This document shows positions 26,090 to 35,005 of a DNA stretch of 64,000 nt, piece by piece. A program made the position numbers and the translations under genes. The notes beneath the pieces were generated by a model that saw only the letters and a program-made list of their open reading frames with translations, was not told the origin of the DNA and searched no databases. The DNA is from Endozoicomonas elysicola (GTDB taxonomy: Bacteria; Pseudomonadota; Gammaproteobacteria; Pseudomonadales; Endozoicomonadaceae): contig NZ_JOJP01000001.1 in assembly GCF_000710775.1 (NCBI RefSeq), positions 2,091,729 to 2,155,728 of the forward strand, given 5' to 3'. Numbering within the stretch: the stretch's first letter is position 1; each line of letters opens with the position of its first letter.

Positions 26090-26533
26090 CTACAGGTTTT
26101 TGCGATAAACCATAAATGAAGAGGGCGGCATGATGGAATCATACAGTGATCGTGCCGCTCCATTATATTCCTGTGTATGCCAGTAAAGACGAAATGCACC
26201 GGACTCCCGGGCGATATGCTCTACCTGTTCAATCAGCAGCCGGGCGGCACCGCAGCCACGGGCTTGTTTATCCACAAACAGGTCTTCGAGATAGCAGCTC
26301 TTTTTACTGTTCCACGTTGAGTCGTGATAAAGAAAGTGTGTCAGTCCTATCAGCTGGCCATCCAGTTCAGCTACCAGGCCACCCATATCACTTGCAGGAT
26401 CCTGTATTCGTTGCCAGGTAAAGTCTACGGTTTCTGGAGGGATATGTCCGCGATAAAAACGCTGGTAGTTGCTGAATAAATCCTGCCATTGTCTATGATC
26501 GGCTTCTTCTGGCTCACGGACTATAACGGTCAT
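26090..26533 (-). CDS. GNAT-family N-acetyltransferase
   Basis: A 147-residue acetyltransferase. The acetyl-CoA-binding motif A reads LEDLFVDKQARGCGAARLLIE, where the Q/RxxGxG/A signature is QARGCGA, and motif B follows with YWHTQEYNGAARSLYDSI. This pattern fits the group near spermidine/spermine or amino-acid acetyltransferases, but the substrate is not evident. It is convergent with the DUF411 gene, the stops being two bases apart. Confidence 0.86.
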   Translation of the reverse strand: MTVIVREPEEADHRQWQDLFSNYQRFYRGHIPPETVDFTWQRIQDPASDMGGLVAELDGQLIGLTHFLYHDSTWNSKKSCYLEDLFVDKQARGCGAARLLIEQVEHIARESGAFRLYWHTQEYNGAARSLYDSIMPPSSFMVYRKNL

Positions 26534-26757
26534 GATGCGATACTGACCTCTTGAATGTTATTTATCAGGGACTCATAGAGGTTAGCATCACTTTTCTTAA
26601 TACGTACCAGAGTCTTTTATCTGATCACTTCACAAACGTAAAATATGGTTATAGGGTTTGTGATGTTTGAAGGTTAGGCATTCAGGTTTATCATTCACCA
26701 TTTCGTCCAGTTGCCTGTCGCAACGAAGCTATTCAACACAATGGAATACAGCGACCC

Positions 26758-27351
26758 ATGCTAGAAAAACTTACCGGTTACGATGCCATTATTTTTGATA
26801 TGGATGGCACGCTGATTGATTCCATGCCTACTCATCTTGAGGCCTGGCGTTTGACCTCAGAGAAATATGGATTTCCTTTTGACAAAGAGTGGCACTACTC
26901 TTTGGGGGGCGTTTCCACTGAGCGAACGGCTGAACTGGTCAACCAACGTTATAACTTGTCATTGGACTCTGGCTCTGTTGCTGAAACCAAACGTCTTCTG
27001 TGGGAAGAAATATACAGCGGGCCGGTTCTGATTGATGAAACCTATGCAGTCTTCACCCGATGCGAAGGTAAAAAGAAAATCGCAGTAGGTACTGGGGCTA
27101 TTCGGGCTCACGCAGAATCACTGCTGGCTGGTGTTGGGCTGCTTGAACGCCTGGATGCTCTGGTTACCGTCTCAGATGTTGAGAATGGCAAGCCACACCC
27201 TGAAACCTTTTTAACGGCTGCTGCTCAGGTTGGTGTTGAACCAGGGCGGTGTCTGGTGTTTGAAGATACTGAACTCGGCCGACAGGCAGCGACTGCTGCA
27301 GGCATGGATTGTGTTCTGGTCGTCAATGGTCAGCTGCATTGGCCTAACTAA
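26758..27351 (+). CDS. HAD-superfamily phosphatase (YqaB/beta-phosphoglucomutase-like)
   Basis: A 197-residue HAD subfamily IA hydrolase. Motif I is FDMDGTLIDSMPTH (nucleophile Asp14 and Asp16), motif III Lys is in GKPHPETFL, and motif IV is VFEDTELG. The cap is the small helical type seen in YqaB fructose-1-phosphate phosphatases and beta-phosphoglucomutases. HLEAWR after motif I is common to both groups. The likely role is dephosphorylation of a sugar phosphate in the cytosol. The gene is a single transcription unit. Confidence 0.85.
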   Translation: MLEKLTGYDAIIFDMDGTLIDSMPTHLEAWRLTSEKYGFPFDKEWHYSLGGVSTERTAELVNQRYNLSLDSGSVAETKRLLWEEIYSGPVLIDETYAVFTRCEGKKKIAVGTGAIRAHAESLLAGVGLLERLDALVTVSDVENGKPHPETFLTAAAQVGVEPGRCLVFEDTELGRQAATAAGMDCVLVVNGQLHWPN

Positions 27352-27388
27352 AGTACCCAACCAGATGAAATCAAATTTTCTGCTCCAT

Positions 27389-27475
27389 TGGACAGTTGCT
27401 TTACTGAGTTACAACTATGTTTACATAGCCCTGCGATGCTCCCATCGTTGTGCCTTGTATAGCCGCTGTCCAATG
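27389..27475. repeat. Inverted repeat element with TTGGACAG arms
   Basis: CATTGGACAG near 27387-27396 and CTGTCCAATG near 27467-27476 are perfect 10-base inverted repeats about 70 bases apart, in the gap between the HAD and Spo0M genes. The inside holds a smaller GCGATGCTCCCATCGTTG hairpin. It may be a structured 3' region or a small repeat element. Confidence 0.5.
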
Positions 27476-27540
27476 ACCCGGAAATATTCGATTCCATAGG
27501 CTTGGTACTTAATAACTCTGTTTTGTAGTTGTTGTATTTT

Positions 27541-28332
27541 ATGTCACTACTGAAAAAAGCAATGGCGTCGCTGTCCATAGGCGCTGCAAAAGTGGATGCA
27601 GTACTTGAACAGCCGGAGCTGATTCCCGGTAAGCGGGTGGATTTCACCATCCGGGTTAAAGGGGGAGCCGCTGAGCAGCAGATTGATAATATCTATCTCA
27701 ATATCTGTTGCCAGTACTTTGAAGAGCTTGAAAAGCGTAAAGGTGGCGATGAAGGGGCAGTGACTGAAAAGGTGAAACAGACCTACTCTCTGAACCAGTG
27801 GTCATTACCAGAAACCTTTATCATTGCTCCGGATGAAGAGCGAATCTTCAATGCCAGTTTTACACTGCCTTATAACACGCCAATCACTCTTGGAGAGGGA
27901 AAGGTCTGGCTTGAAACTGGATTGGATATCCAGTTTGCCATTGACCCATCGGATACCGATTTACTGGTGGTCAGGCCCGATCCGTTAATGGCTGGCTTAT
28001 TTGATGGTTTTGCCCAGGCAGGATTGCAGTTGCGTCAGGCTGAGTGTGAGGCGGCTGGAGGCTTTGCCCTGCCATTTGTACAGGAGTTTGAGTTTGTTCC
28101 GGTATCCGGACAGTTTCTCGGGCGCTGGCGGGAGCTGGAAGTCGTTGCCTGGCGTGATGAGCAACAACTTAAACTCTGGTTTGAGGTGGATCGACAGCGG
28201 CGTGGGTTGAAAGGCATGCTATCGGGTCTATTGGGCAGAGGCGAGTTGAAGCGGCATCTTGAAATTTCTGCAGATACGCCACCTGAATCAGTCGTTGAAC
28301 AAGTTCTGGCTTTTCTTGATCAGACCACCTGA
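27541..28332 (+). CDS. Spo0M/arrestin-fold family protein
   Basis: A 263-residue protein of the Spo0M family. The N-terminal signature is SLSIGAAKVDAVLEQPELIPG followed by EQQIDNIYLNICC, which opens an arrestin-like beta-sandwich. A second sandwich covers the middle, with SDTDLLVVRP, and a C-terminal part ends in an amphipathic helix. In Bacillus, Spo0M affects sporulation and cell-division timing; in Gram-negatives the role is unknown. The ATG at 27541 is preferred to 27529 since family members begin around it. It is convergent with cueR. Confidence 0.85.
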   Translation: MSLLKKAMASLSIGAAKVDAVLEQPELIPGKRVDFTIRVKGGAAEQQIDNIYLNICCQYFEELEKRKGGDEGAVTEKVKQTYSLNQWSLPETFIIAPDEERIFNASFTLPYNTPITLGEGKVWLETGLDIQFAIDPSDTDLLVVRPDPLMAGLFDGFAQAGLQLRQAECEAAGGFALPFVQEFEFVPVSGQFLGRWRELEVVAWRDEQQLKLWFEVDRQRRGLKGMLSGLLGRGELKRHLEISADTPPESVVEQVLAFLDQTT

Positions 28333-28345
28333 TAGTTAATCATGT

Positions 28346-28732
28346 TCAGCCAGCCAGTTTTTCCAGTATAGGACAAGCTGGCTGGTCATCGCCCTGACAA
28401 CAGCTAACCAACTCCTTCAGACTTTCCCTGATAGTTTGCAACTGGGCAATTTTGTTCTCGATATCGGTCATTTTCTGCTGAGCCAGTGCTTTTACATCGC
28501 TACTTTTCCGTTCCTTATTTCTATAAAGCTCCAGCAGATCTGCACATTCCTCAAGAGTAAACCCCAATTCCCGTGCATGGTGAACAAACGATAATTCTCT
28601 AATATGGCTTTGATTATAGTCCCGGTAGCCATTAGCCAGTCGAGCAGCTGGAGAAATTAACTTCCGACTTTCATAGTAGCGTATGGTTTTGGCGGTTAAC
28701 CCGGTAGTTTTAGCGGCCTGGGAAATGTTCAC
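28346..28732 (-). CDS. cueR: CueR-type MerR-family Cu(I)-responsive regulator
   Basis: A 128-residue MerR-family activator. The N-terminal winged helix begins NISQAAKTTGLTAKTIRYYE, a dimerisation coiled coil follows, and the C-terminal metal loop has Cys-x7-Cys in CQGDDQPACPI, the signature of Cu(I)/Ag(I) sensors of the CueR group. The GTG at 28732 gives the family-typical start; the frame is open to an ATG at 28780. It presumably activates copA, whose promoter at 40864-40894 has the right architecture. Its position 9.6 kb from copA and 2.8 kb from the cus-like operon is separated from both. It forms its own transcript on the minus strand. Confidence 0.88.
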   Translation of the reverse strand: MNISQAAKTTGLTAKTIRYYESRKLISPAARLANGYRDYNQSHIRELSFVHHARELGFTLEECADLLELYRNKERKSSDVKALAQQKMTDIENKIAQLQTIRESLKELVSCCQGDDQPACPILEKLAG

Positions 28733-28868
28733 AATGAATGGCTCTACAGTATTTGGTGTATAAATATATACTGAAAACATTAACTGAATCTTTTAAAAAA
28801 GCCTATTAATAACCAATAGTTGAAAGCCAAAACTATTTGCTGATAAGAAGAGAGGTTGATGGACAAAA

Positions 28869-29735
28869 TTACATTGCGTGTTTGCAATTTCCGTATGGTG
28901 AATTCAGATGTGATTTAACTAATGCCTGTATTTCAGAGCTATCCGGATGATCTTTGAATAAAATCAGTATATCTTCTGTGAAGCCGGCACATTGCTTTTT
29001 GATGGTGCTGGTTTCTGGCGGACGAGAGGCATAAATGTATATTGGCAGTATGATTCCACCGATAATACCAAACAGATATGAGCTGTTATGCATAGAGGCC
29101 ACAGTCAGAAAGCTGCTTCCGGAAATTAAATAAGTTAATCCACCGGCTAGAAGGGCTATTGCGAGGTTTGTACCCATCATCGTTGCGACTGGGTACACGA
29201 GATCATGCCAGGTCATTTTCAGTGCCCTGGCGTCTAGTCTGGCAGAAAGCGCTGAAAGTCCTCCTATTGGAAGACCAATCCACCATGTAGCGATAGTGCC
29301 CCAGAGCAGTGAATAGAGAATACGTGATTCAGAGTTGTACACTAATGGGAAAAAATCACGGGTTACCACTCCATGATGTGTAAGGTACAGGTCAGAAAAA
29401 TAGGCAAAATTAATCTGGGTAGTAATTAAATCATGGATAACGCCATATAAAATTGCTGCGATGACTCCCATACCGATTATTTTTCCAATCTCAAGCAGCT
29501 CGTCTCCAGTTGTCATTTGTTCTTCACCTCTTTTTTGATCAGAGAACTCAATAAACTCATGGTATTTGTCTTGAATACTGATGATGGTTTCAGGATCTAT
29601 ATACATTGCTTGATCAAGAAGAGAGGAGAGTGGAGCGGCAGTTTGAACTCTATTTTCATCAGACCACCCAGCCGAAAGGAAAATCAGTAATGAGGCAGAA
29701 AGAGCTTTCAATCGTTGGATAAGCGTTGTCATCAT
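28869..29735 (-). CDS. Orphan integral membrane protein
   Basis: A 288-residue protein of no family I recognise. A leader-like hydrophobic stretch (about residues 10-24) is followed by a soluble segment (25-75) with YIDPETIISIQDKY, then roughly four to five membrane segments (for example IGMGVIAAILYGVIHDL, SLLWGTIATWWIGLPIG, VATMMGTNLAIALLAGG and YLFGIIGGIILPIYIYA) and a short soluble tail. It is lower in GC than nearby metabolic genes. No operon partner is present: it lies between cueR and the mgl operon. Function unknown. Confidence 0.65.
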   Translation of the reverse strand: MMTTLIQRLKALSASLLIFLSAGWSDENRVQTAAPLSSLLDQAMYIDPETIISIQDKYHEFIEFSDQKRGEEQMTTGDELLEIGKIIGMGVIAAILYGVIHDLITTQINFAYFSDLYLTHHGVVTRDFFPLVYNSESRILYSLLWGTIATWWIGLPIGGLSALSARLDARALKMTWHDLVYPVATMMGTNLAIALLAGGLTYLISGSSFLTVASMHNSSYLFGIIGGIILPIYIYASRPPETSTIKKQCAGFTEDILILFKDHPDSSEIQALVKSHLNSPYGNCKHAM

Positions 29736-29837
29736 TAGGGGATAGAGACTGATTGAACTGTGGTATTGGACTGAACAGAACTCGTTAAGTTCATTGAAGT
29801 ATGGGGGAAATGGGTATGAGGAAGGTTATAAAATGGG

Positions 29838-29868
29838 AGAGTGCACTGACAACAGACAGTGCGACTCT
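29838..29868 (-). terminator. Terminator of the mgl operon
   Basis: AGAGTGCACTG and CAGTGCGACTCT form an 11-bp stem with one bulged G and an 8-base loop. On the minus strand it is followed by CCCATTTTAT. It lies 30 bases after the mglC stop. Confidence 0.75.
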
Positions 29869-29897
29869 GTTATATTGACCAGAAAAGGATTGGTGAA

Positions 29898-30926
29898 CTA
29901 TTTTTTATCCGCGTATTTCATGGAGTCCAAGGCTACGGCAAATATAATAATTCCGCCCTTGATAATAAACTGCCAGTAGGGATTGATACCGATATAGGTC
30001 ATGCCGTAGTTGATGATTGTGAAGATCAATACGCCGGTCACCACTCCCATAATACTGCCCACACCACCGGCAAATGACACCCCGCCAACAACGCAGGCGG
30101 CAATGGCATCCAGTTCGTACAAAAAGCCCAGGTTGTTGGTAGCAGAGCCAATACGTCCAGCTTCCAGAAGCCCCGCAAACGCATAGAATACACCTGAAAG
30201 CGCGTAGACCTTCAGCAGGGTGAGTGGTACGTTGACACCTGAGACTTTGGCCGCTTCAGGATTACCACCAATGGCAAAGATATTTTTGCCAAAGACCGTT
30301 TTATTCCAGAGTACCCAGCTGAAAATAATGGCAATGACCGCATAGAAAGTAATGTAGGAAAGGCGGAAGTCTCCCAGCCGGATAAAGCCTTGGGTAAATT
30401 CTGAAAATTGAGTGGCAAAACCGGCCACCGGTGAGGCACCCACATAGTCATAATAAAGTGAGTTCACCCCGTAGACGATAATCATACTGCCCATGGTGGC
30501 GATAAAAGGGGTGACCTTAAGGTAGGCGACCACCAGACCATTCACCAGACCAATCAATGCCCCTATGGCGCAGACAATCATGATGACGGCAGGAATAGGC
30601 ATTGGGCCAATTTCCGGGAAGACCTTGTTCACATTTTCCAGAGCCTGAAGCAGCGTCGCAGAGATCACCGCAGCAAGGCCAACCTGACGGCCAGCAGAAA
30701 GGTCTGTTCCCTGGGTGACGATCAGGCTGGCAACCCCCAGTGCAATAATTATTCTGACGGATGACTGGGTCAGGATATTGCTCAGGTTTCTTAAACTAAC
30801 AAACGACGGTTCTTGTATAATAATGACCGCCAGAAGAATGAGCAGTACCGCATAAATACCACCTTCTTTAATAAAACGCAGAACACTCGGTTGTTTTCCT
30901 GCTGTAAGACTGCTGGAAACGCTCAT
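29898..30926 (-). CDS. mglC: Galactose/methyl galactoside ABC transporter permease
   Basis: A 342-residue inner-membrane permease of the BPD_transp_2 (ribose/galactose) family with about ten hydrophobic segments. Characteristic stretches are IALGVASLIVTQGTDLSAGRQVG, NGLVVAYLKVTPFIATMGSM and AIAACVVGGVSFAGGVGSIMG. It forms the channel of the MglBAC importer with MglA. It is the last gene of the operon, 40 bases after mglA. Length is close to E. coli MglC. Confidence 0.95.
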   Translation of the reverse strand: MSVSSSLTAGKQPSVLRFIKEGGIYAVLLILLAVIIIQEPSFVSLRNLSNILTQSSVRIIIALGVASLIVTQGTDLSAGRQVGLAAVISATLLQALENVNKVFPEIGPMPIPAVIMIVCAIGALIGLVNGLVVAYLKVTPFIATMGSMIIVYGVNSLYYDYVGASPVAGFATQFSEFTQGFIRLGDFRLSYITFYAVIAIIFSWVLWNKTVFGKNIFAIGGNPEAAKVSGVNVPLTLLKVYALSGVFYAFAGLLEAGRIGSATNNLGFLYELDAIAACVVGGVSFAGGVGSIMGVVTGVLIFTIINYGMTYIGINPYWQFIIKGGIIIFAVALDSMKYADKK

Positions 30927-30966
30927 GGCAGTCCCTCCCCCCGTAATAAGTTATCAATAGAAAGCG

Positions 30967-32490
30967 TTATAAATAGCGCGCTGCCAGTTCAAGAATTTCG
31001 TTCTGCGTGGTTTCCCGGGTATTCACAATGCCGGCAACGCGGCCATTACTCATGACCATGATTCGATCGGTTACACCCAACAGTTCCGGCATTTCTGATG
31101 AGATCATAATGATGCCCTTATCCTTTTTAGCCAGATCAAGAATCAGCTGGTAGATCTCAAATTTGGCACCGACATCAATGCCCCGGGTCGGTTCATCCAG
31201 CATCAGAATCTCCGGCTGGGTCAGAAGCCAGCGGCCAATCACCACTTTTTGCTGGTTGCCTCCGGAAAGAGAGCCTATTCGGGTTTTATGGCCAGGGGTT
31301 TTTACTTTCATGGAGTCAATGACCCATTGGGTATCAGAACCCATGGAGTGGTTACTTAATAAACCAAACCGTTTTTTATATTTTTCAATATTGGCGATCA
31401 GAGAGTTAAAGGTGATATCCAGCGTAGAATAGATACCCGTTGCACGGCGCTCTTCTGTTACCAGTGAAAAGCCATTTTGAATTGCTCGATACGCGTCTTT
31501 ATTATCCAGTGTCTTTCCATGAAGCTTGATGACACCCGCGCTTTTATCCCGAATGCCAAAAATGGTCTCTACAACGTCGGTACGACGGGCACCAACCAGA
31601 CCTGCGATACCCAGGACCTCACCTTTACGAAGTTCAAAGCTGACATCCTGTATTGATGGCTGATTTTTGGCTGTCAGGTTTTCCACCTGAAGGATTACTT
31701 CTTTGGGCAGGTGGTCTCTCTGAGGGAACCGCTGTGTCAGCTCCCGACCTACCATCAGGCTGATGATCTGGTCCATATCCAAGCCTTCCAGCGGTCGGGT
31801 GGTAACCCACTGGCCGTCACGAAGTATGGTGATGTCATCACAAATAGAGAAAATTTCTTCCATCTTGTGGGAGATATAGACAATACCGCAGCCCCGCTCT
31901 TTTAATTTTTTGATGATGGTAAATAGATGGCGGACTTCTTTTTCGGAAAGGGAAGAGGTAGGTTCATCCATAATGACAATTTTGGCGTTATAGGAAAATG
32001 CCTTGGCAATTTCTACCATCTGTCGTTTGGAAACGGACAGGTCCGCCACTTTATCTTTTGGATCAACATCAATATCCAGTTCTTCGAAAATCTTTCTGGT
32101 TTCGTCATACATGGTTTTGTGATTAACAAAACCATTCTTCTTTGGGTAACGACCCAGCCAGACATTGTCCATTACGCTGGATTGCAATACCTGGTTTAAT
32201 TCCTGATGAACCATGGAAACACCGTGAGTAAGTGCTTCCTTTGAAGATGTGAATTCAGTGGGTTTACCCTGAAAATAAATACTGCCTTCGTCTTTTTCAT
32301 AAATACCAAAAAGGCATTTTAATAACGTTGATTTACCGGCACCATTTTCTCCCATCAGGGCATGGACGGAGTAAGGGCGCACTTTTAAATTTACCCTATC
32401 CAGGGCCTTTACTCCGGGAAATGATTTGCTGATATCGGTCATTTCCAGAAGCCATTCACTGTCGTTGTTGAAGTGGTTGCTGGTATCCAT
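30967..32490 (-). CDS. mglA: Galactose/methyl galactoside ABC transporter ATP-binding protein
   Basis: A 507-residue protein with two fused ABC domains. The first has Walker [10 protein letters not shown], signature LSVSKRQ and Walker [10 protein letters not shown]. The second has the degenerate nucleotide-binding loop GLVGARRTD, typical of sugar importers, with LSGGNQQK and [15 protein letters not shown]. The sequence matches E. coli MglA along its length. I chose the ATG at 32490, which gives that length; the frame is open to 32541. It couples ATP hydrolysis to import through MglC. The start lacks a strong ribosome binding site. Confidence 0.94.
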   Translation of the reverse strand: MDTSNHFNNDSEWLLEMTDISKSFPGVKALDRVNLKVRPYSVHALMGENGAGKSTLLKCLFGIYEKDEGSIYFQGKPTEFTSSKEALTHGVSMVHQELNQVLQSSVMDNVWLGRYPKKNGFVNHKTMYDETRKIFEELDIDVDPKDKVADLSVSKRQMVEIAKAFSYNAKIVIMDEPTSSLSEKEVRHLFTIIKKLKERGCGIVYISHKMEEIFSICDDITILRDGQWVTTRPLEGLDMDQIISLMVGRELTQRFPQRDHLPKEVILQVENLTAKNQPSIQDVSFELRKGEVLGIAGLVGARRTDVVETIFGIRDKSAGVIKLHGKTLDNKDAYRAIQNGFSLVTEERRATGIYSTLDITFNSLIANIEKYKKRFGLLSNHSMGSDTQWVIDSMKVKTPGHKTRIGSLSGGNQQKVVIGRWLLTQPEILMLDEPTRGIDVGAKFEIYQLILDLAKKDKGIIMISSEMPELLGVTDRIMVMSNGRVAGIVNTRETTQNEILELAARYL

Positions 32491-32593
32491 AGCATTCTGA
32501 CTTTTCAGAGGCGCAGAGCACCCGGCGAATGAAACGGTCATTCTTCGCCAACTGCGCTTTAAATAAGTAAGGAGTCGCTCTTTTATGGCTGCT

Positions 32594-32628
32594 TTCTGAC
32601 TATGAGCCTTCTGAGCTCATAGTCAGAA
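32594..32628 (-). terminator. Intercistronic stem-loop between mglB and mglA
   Basis: TTCTGACTATGAGC and GCTCATAGTCAGAA form a perfect 14-bp stem with a 7-base loop just past the mglB stop codon. No strong T-run follows. It may attenuate read-through or protect the mglB transcript, giving more binding protein than MglA and MglC. Confidence 0.8.
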
Positions 32629-32641
32629 CGTCATCCGCCTG

Positions 32642-33628
32642 TTAAAGGTCGCCTTTATCAACACCGACGTAAGGTACGCGGACAATTTTGTTCTCTATAC
32701 TCCAGTTGGTACCTTCACCTGCAGCTTTGCCATTGGCCAGATTGTTTGCCAGTTCAAAAGCGGCTTTCGCCTGATTATTAGCATCATTCAGAACCGTGCC
32801 CTGCATCTGGCCACTCTTGATCAGGGCCAGAGCCTCTGTTAAAGCATCGACACCGAATACAGGAATAGCGGATCGGTCGGCGGCTTTCAGGGACTCAATA
32901 GCGCCCATGGCCATGGCATCATTGTTGGCGATAACGACTTCAATCTTGTCAGCGTTAGGGCCGGAGATCCAGGCGTCTACCTTATCTTTTGCCATGGCTG
33001 TGTCCCACATGGCAGTATCCATATGGAGTTCTTCAGTTGGGTAGCCTTTGTCATTCAGGGTAGAAACCGCGTAGGACGTTCTTGCTTCGGCATCCGGGTG
33101 TCCGGGTTCACCTTTCAGTAATACATACTGGATCTTGCCATCACCATTCAGATCCCAGGCAGGATTTTTACCCCAGTGTTCAGCAATTAGTTCTCCTTGA
33201 ATGATGCCAGACTCTTTGGAATCAGTTCCCACATAATAAGCATGCTCATAACTGGCCAGAGCTTCAGTAGTTGGCTCTTTGTTGTAAAAGACGATGGGTA
33301 CACCATCAAATTTTGCTTTTTGAATAATGACGGGGGCTGCAGCAGGGTCAACCAAGTTAATAGCCAGTGCATCAACGCCCTTGGCCAGCATGACGTCAAC
33401 CTGATCATTCTGCTTGGACTGGTCATTCTGAGAGTCGTTCATCAGCAGGCGGACATCTTCAACTTTACCGGCTTCTGCTTCAATTGCTCTGCGGACTGTT
33501 GCCATAAAGTTATCGTCGTATTTATAGACGGTAACGCCCAGTGTGGTGCTGGCCTGGACGGTACTTCCAATGGTCATGGCAGCCATCATGGCAGCTGCTC
33601 CTGAAATAAGCGCGGTGACTTTTTTCAT
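32642..33628 (-). CDS. mglB: Galactose/methyl galactoside-binding periplasmic protein
   Basis: A 328-residue periplasmic binding protein. A signal peptide ends near TVQAS. The mature protein begins with [13 protein letters not shown], has LMNDSQNDQ, and carries a calcium-binding EF-hand-like loop DLNGDGKIQ, which is the hallmark of Mgl[12 protein letters not shown] and [12 protein letters not shown] are further family blocks. It binds D-galactose or D-glucose, delivers it to MglAC and, in E. coli, to the chemoreceptor Trg. First gene of the operon. Confidence 0.96.
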   Translation of the reverse strand: MKKVTALISGAAAMMAAMTIGSTVQASTTLGVTVYKYDDNFMATVRRAIEAEAGKVEDVRLLMNDSQNDQSKQNDQVDVMLAKGVDALAINLVDPAAAPVIIQKAKFDGVPIVFYNKEPTTEALASYEHAYYVGTDSKESGIIQGELIAEHWGKNPAWDLNGDGKIQYVLLKGEPGHPDAEARTSYAVSTLNDKGYPTEELHMDTAMWDTAMAKDKVDAWISGPNADKIEVVIANNDAMAMGAIESLKAADRSAIPVFGVDALTEALALIKSGQMQGTVLNDANNQAKAAFELANNLANGKAAGEGTNWSIENKIVRVPYVGVDKGDL

Positions 33629-34249
33629 GATTGTCCTTTTCGTCTGTTTGTAACTTTCCCAGAGTATGTCGAGTTCGGGGAGAGCTATTGGCTGTCAGGA
33701 AATCAGCCTTTTTGGCACATCTAAAGGCCGGTCTCCATGTTAAATATTCCAATGGTCACTGATTACACAGGGTTAGTGTTACCTGGTATTTCTGTGTGTT
33801 TTGATGGTATCAAATGGTTGTCGTTGTTAGGGTAAGGCAGCTCAACGAAATGTAACAAAGTCTTAGGTTCTGTTGACATAAGGCTCCAAACTCAGTGGCT
33901 CGTAAAGCCGTATTCCACAAGGCGAACTGGTACAGGTGTAGTGGTTCTACATCAAAACCAGTTCAACGAAGCTGGAAGGCGGCTTTACGAGCCACCCATG
34001 GGCTCAAGCCAGAATGCTTCTGCCGTTGTTGCAAGAGCTTGAAATACATGAGTATTCCTGCGTTCTTGCGCCTAACCAGAAGCATTCTGGCTTGAGCTGA
34101 GAAAGGATACTTATGTCAACAGAACCTAAAACAACAAAAAAATAACACGTCAATAGACATTCATATTGCTGGGAATCAATAGTTTTGCCTTTACCGGATT
34201 GGGATAATGATTCCGGAGTGGAAAGGTTGAAAACAGGTTAGGGGGAAAG
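33629..34249. other. Intergenic region: mgl promoter side, MITE-like element, two-component promoter
   Basis: This gap of 621 bases lies between divergent mglB and the response regulator gene. It contains the MITE-like element (33865-34127). The sequence from 33629 to 33864 should hold the mgl promoter, but I could not identify a CRP or GalR/GalS-like operator with confidence. The part from 34128 to 34249 should hold the promoter of the regulator operon. Confidence 0.5.
33865..34127. mobile_element. MITE-like element, copy 2
   Basis: A 263-base element with terminal inverted repeats: AGGTTCTGTTGACATAAG at the left and its complement at the right (34110-34127), plus flanking TT/AA. It folds into two hairpins. 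The left has arms GTGGCTCGTAAAGCC and GGCTTTACGAGCCAC, and the right has GCCAGAATGCTTCTG and its complement. It carries no gene. It is related to the copy at 9632-9824. The autonomous element that would move it is not in the window. Confidence 0.78.
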
Positions 34250-35005
34250 ATGGGAGCATCGCACCGGATTTTTGTGGTGGATGACGATGATGGTATTCGT
34301 CAATTGATTGCTGAGTATCTGACAAAGCATGGTTTTATTGTTGAAACCTCAAAGGATGGTGAGTCTTTTCTGCAGCTTTTCCAATCAAAGCATCAGGAGG
34401 ATACCCGGCATGCGCTGGTGGTTCTCGACATCATGATGCCAGGTATTGATGGCTTTGAAGTGTGCCGTGCGTTGCGAACCTTTTCCAAAGTTCCAGTCAT
34501 TATGCTCACTGCAGTATCTGACGAAATGGATCGAATCATTGGTCTGGAAATTGGTGCAGATGACTACCTTGCCAAGCCATTTAACCCAAGAGAACTGCTG
34601 GCCCGCATCAAGGCAATATTCCGTCGCAGTGAGCCTGCTAATGAGGCCCGGCAGTCCATAAGGTTTTGCTGGTTTCATGGGCTTTGTCTGGATACCACTG
34701 CACGTGCGTTATCAAACGCAGATGGTGATTCACTTCCTCTATCAGGAGCGGACTATAACCTGCTAATGCTCTTTATTAACAATGCAGGTAGGGTGCTCAG
34801 CAGGGAATATATTGCTGGAGAAACCCGCAAGCGTAGTTCTGATCCATTGGATCGTTTTATTGATGTGCATATCAGCCGGCTGCGTCAATGCCTGGGTGAT
34901 GATGCAAAGTCACCAGAAATTATAAAAACGGTACGAGGTGCTGGATATCTGATGGCCACAGACGTTCAATTTACTCACCATGCTGTTCAGCCTGTTTTGA
35001 TATGA
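34250..35005 (+). CDS. OmpR/PhoB-family response regulator
   Basis: A 251-residue response regulator. The receiver domain (about residues 5-120) has the acidic pair in VVDDDDG, the phosphorylation Asp in VLDIMMPG and the conserved Lys in LAKPFNP. The C-terminal winged-helix (about 140-240) has LSGADYNLLMLFINNAGRVLS and the recognition region SRLRQCLGDD. It controls transcription in response to the adjacent kinase, with which it overlaps by four bases. It resembles the OmpR/TorR/RstA branch. Targets are unknown. GGGGGAAAG lies directly upstream of the ATG. Confidence 0.92.
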   Translation: MGASHRIFVVDDDDGIRQLIAEYLTKHGFIVETSKDGESFLQLFQSKHQEDTRHALVVLDIMMPGIDGFEVCRALRTFSKVPVIMLTAVSDEMDRIIGLEIGADDYLAKPFNPRELLARIKAIFRRSEPANEARQSIRFCWFHGLCLDTTARALSNADGDSLPLSGADYNLLMLFINNAGRVLSREYIAGETRKRSSDPLDRFIDVHISRLRQCLGDDAKSPEIIKTVRGAGYLMATDVQFTHHAVQPVLI

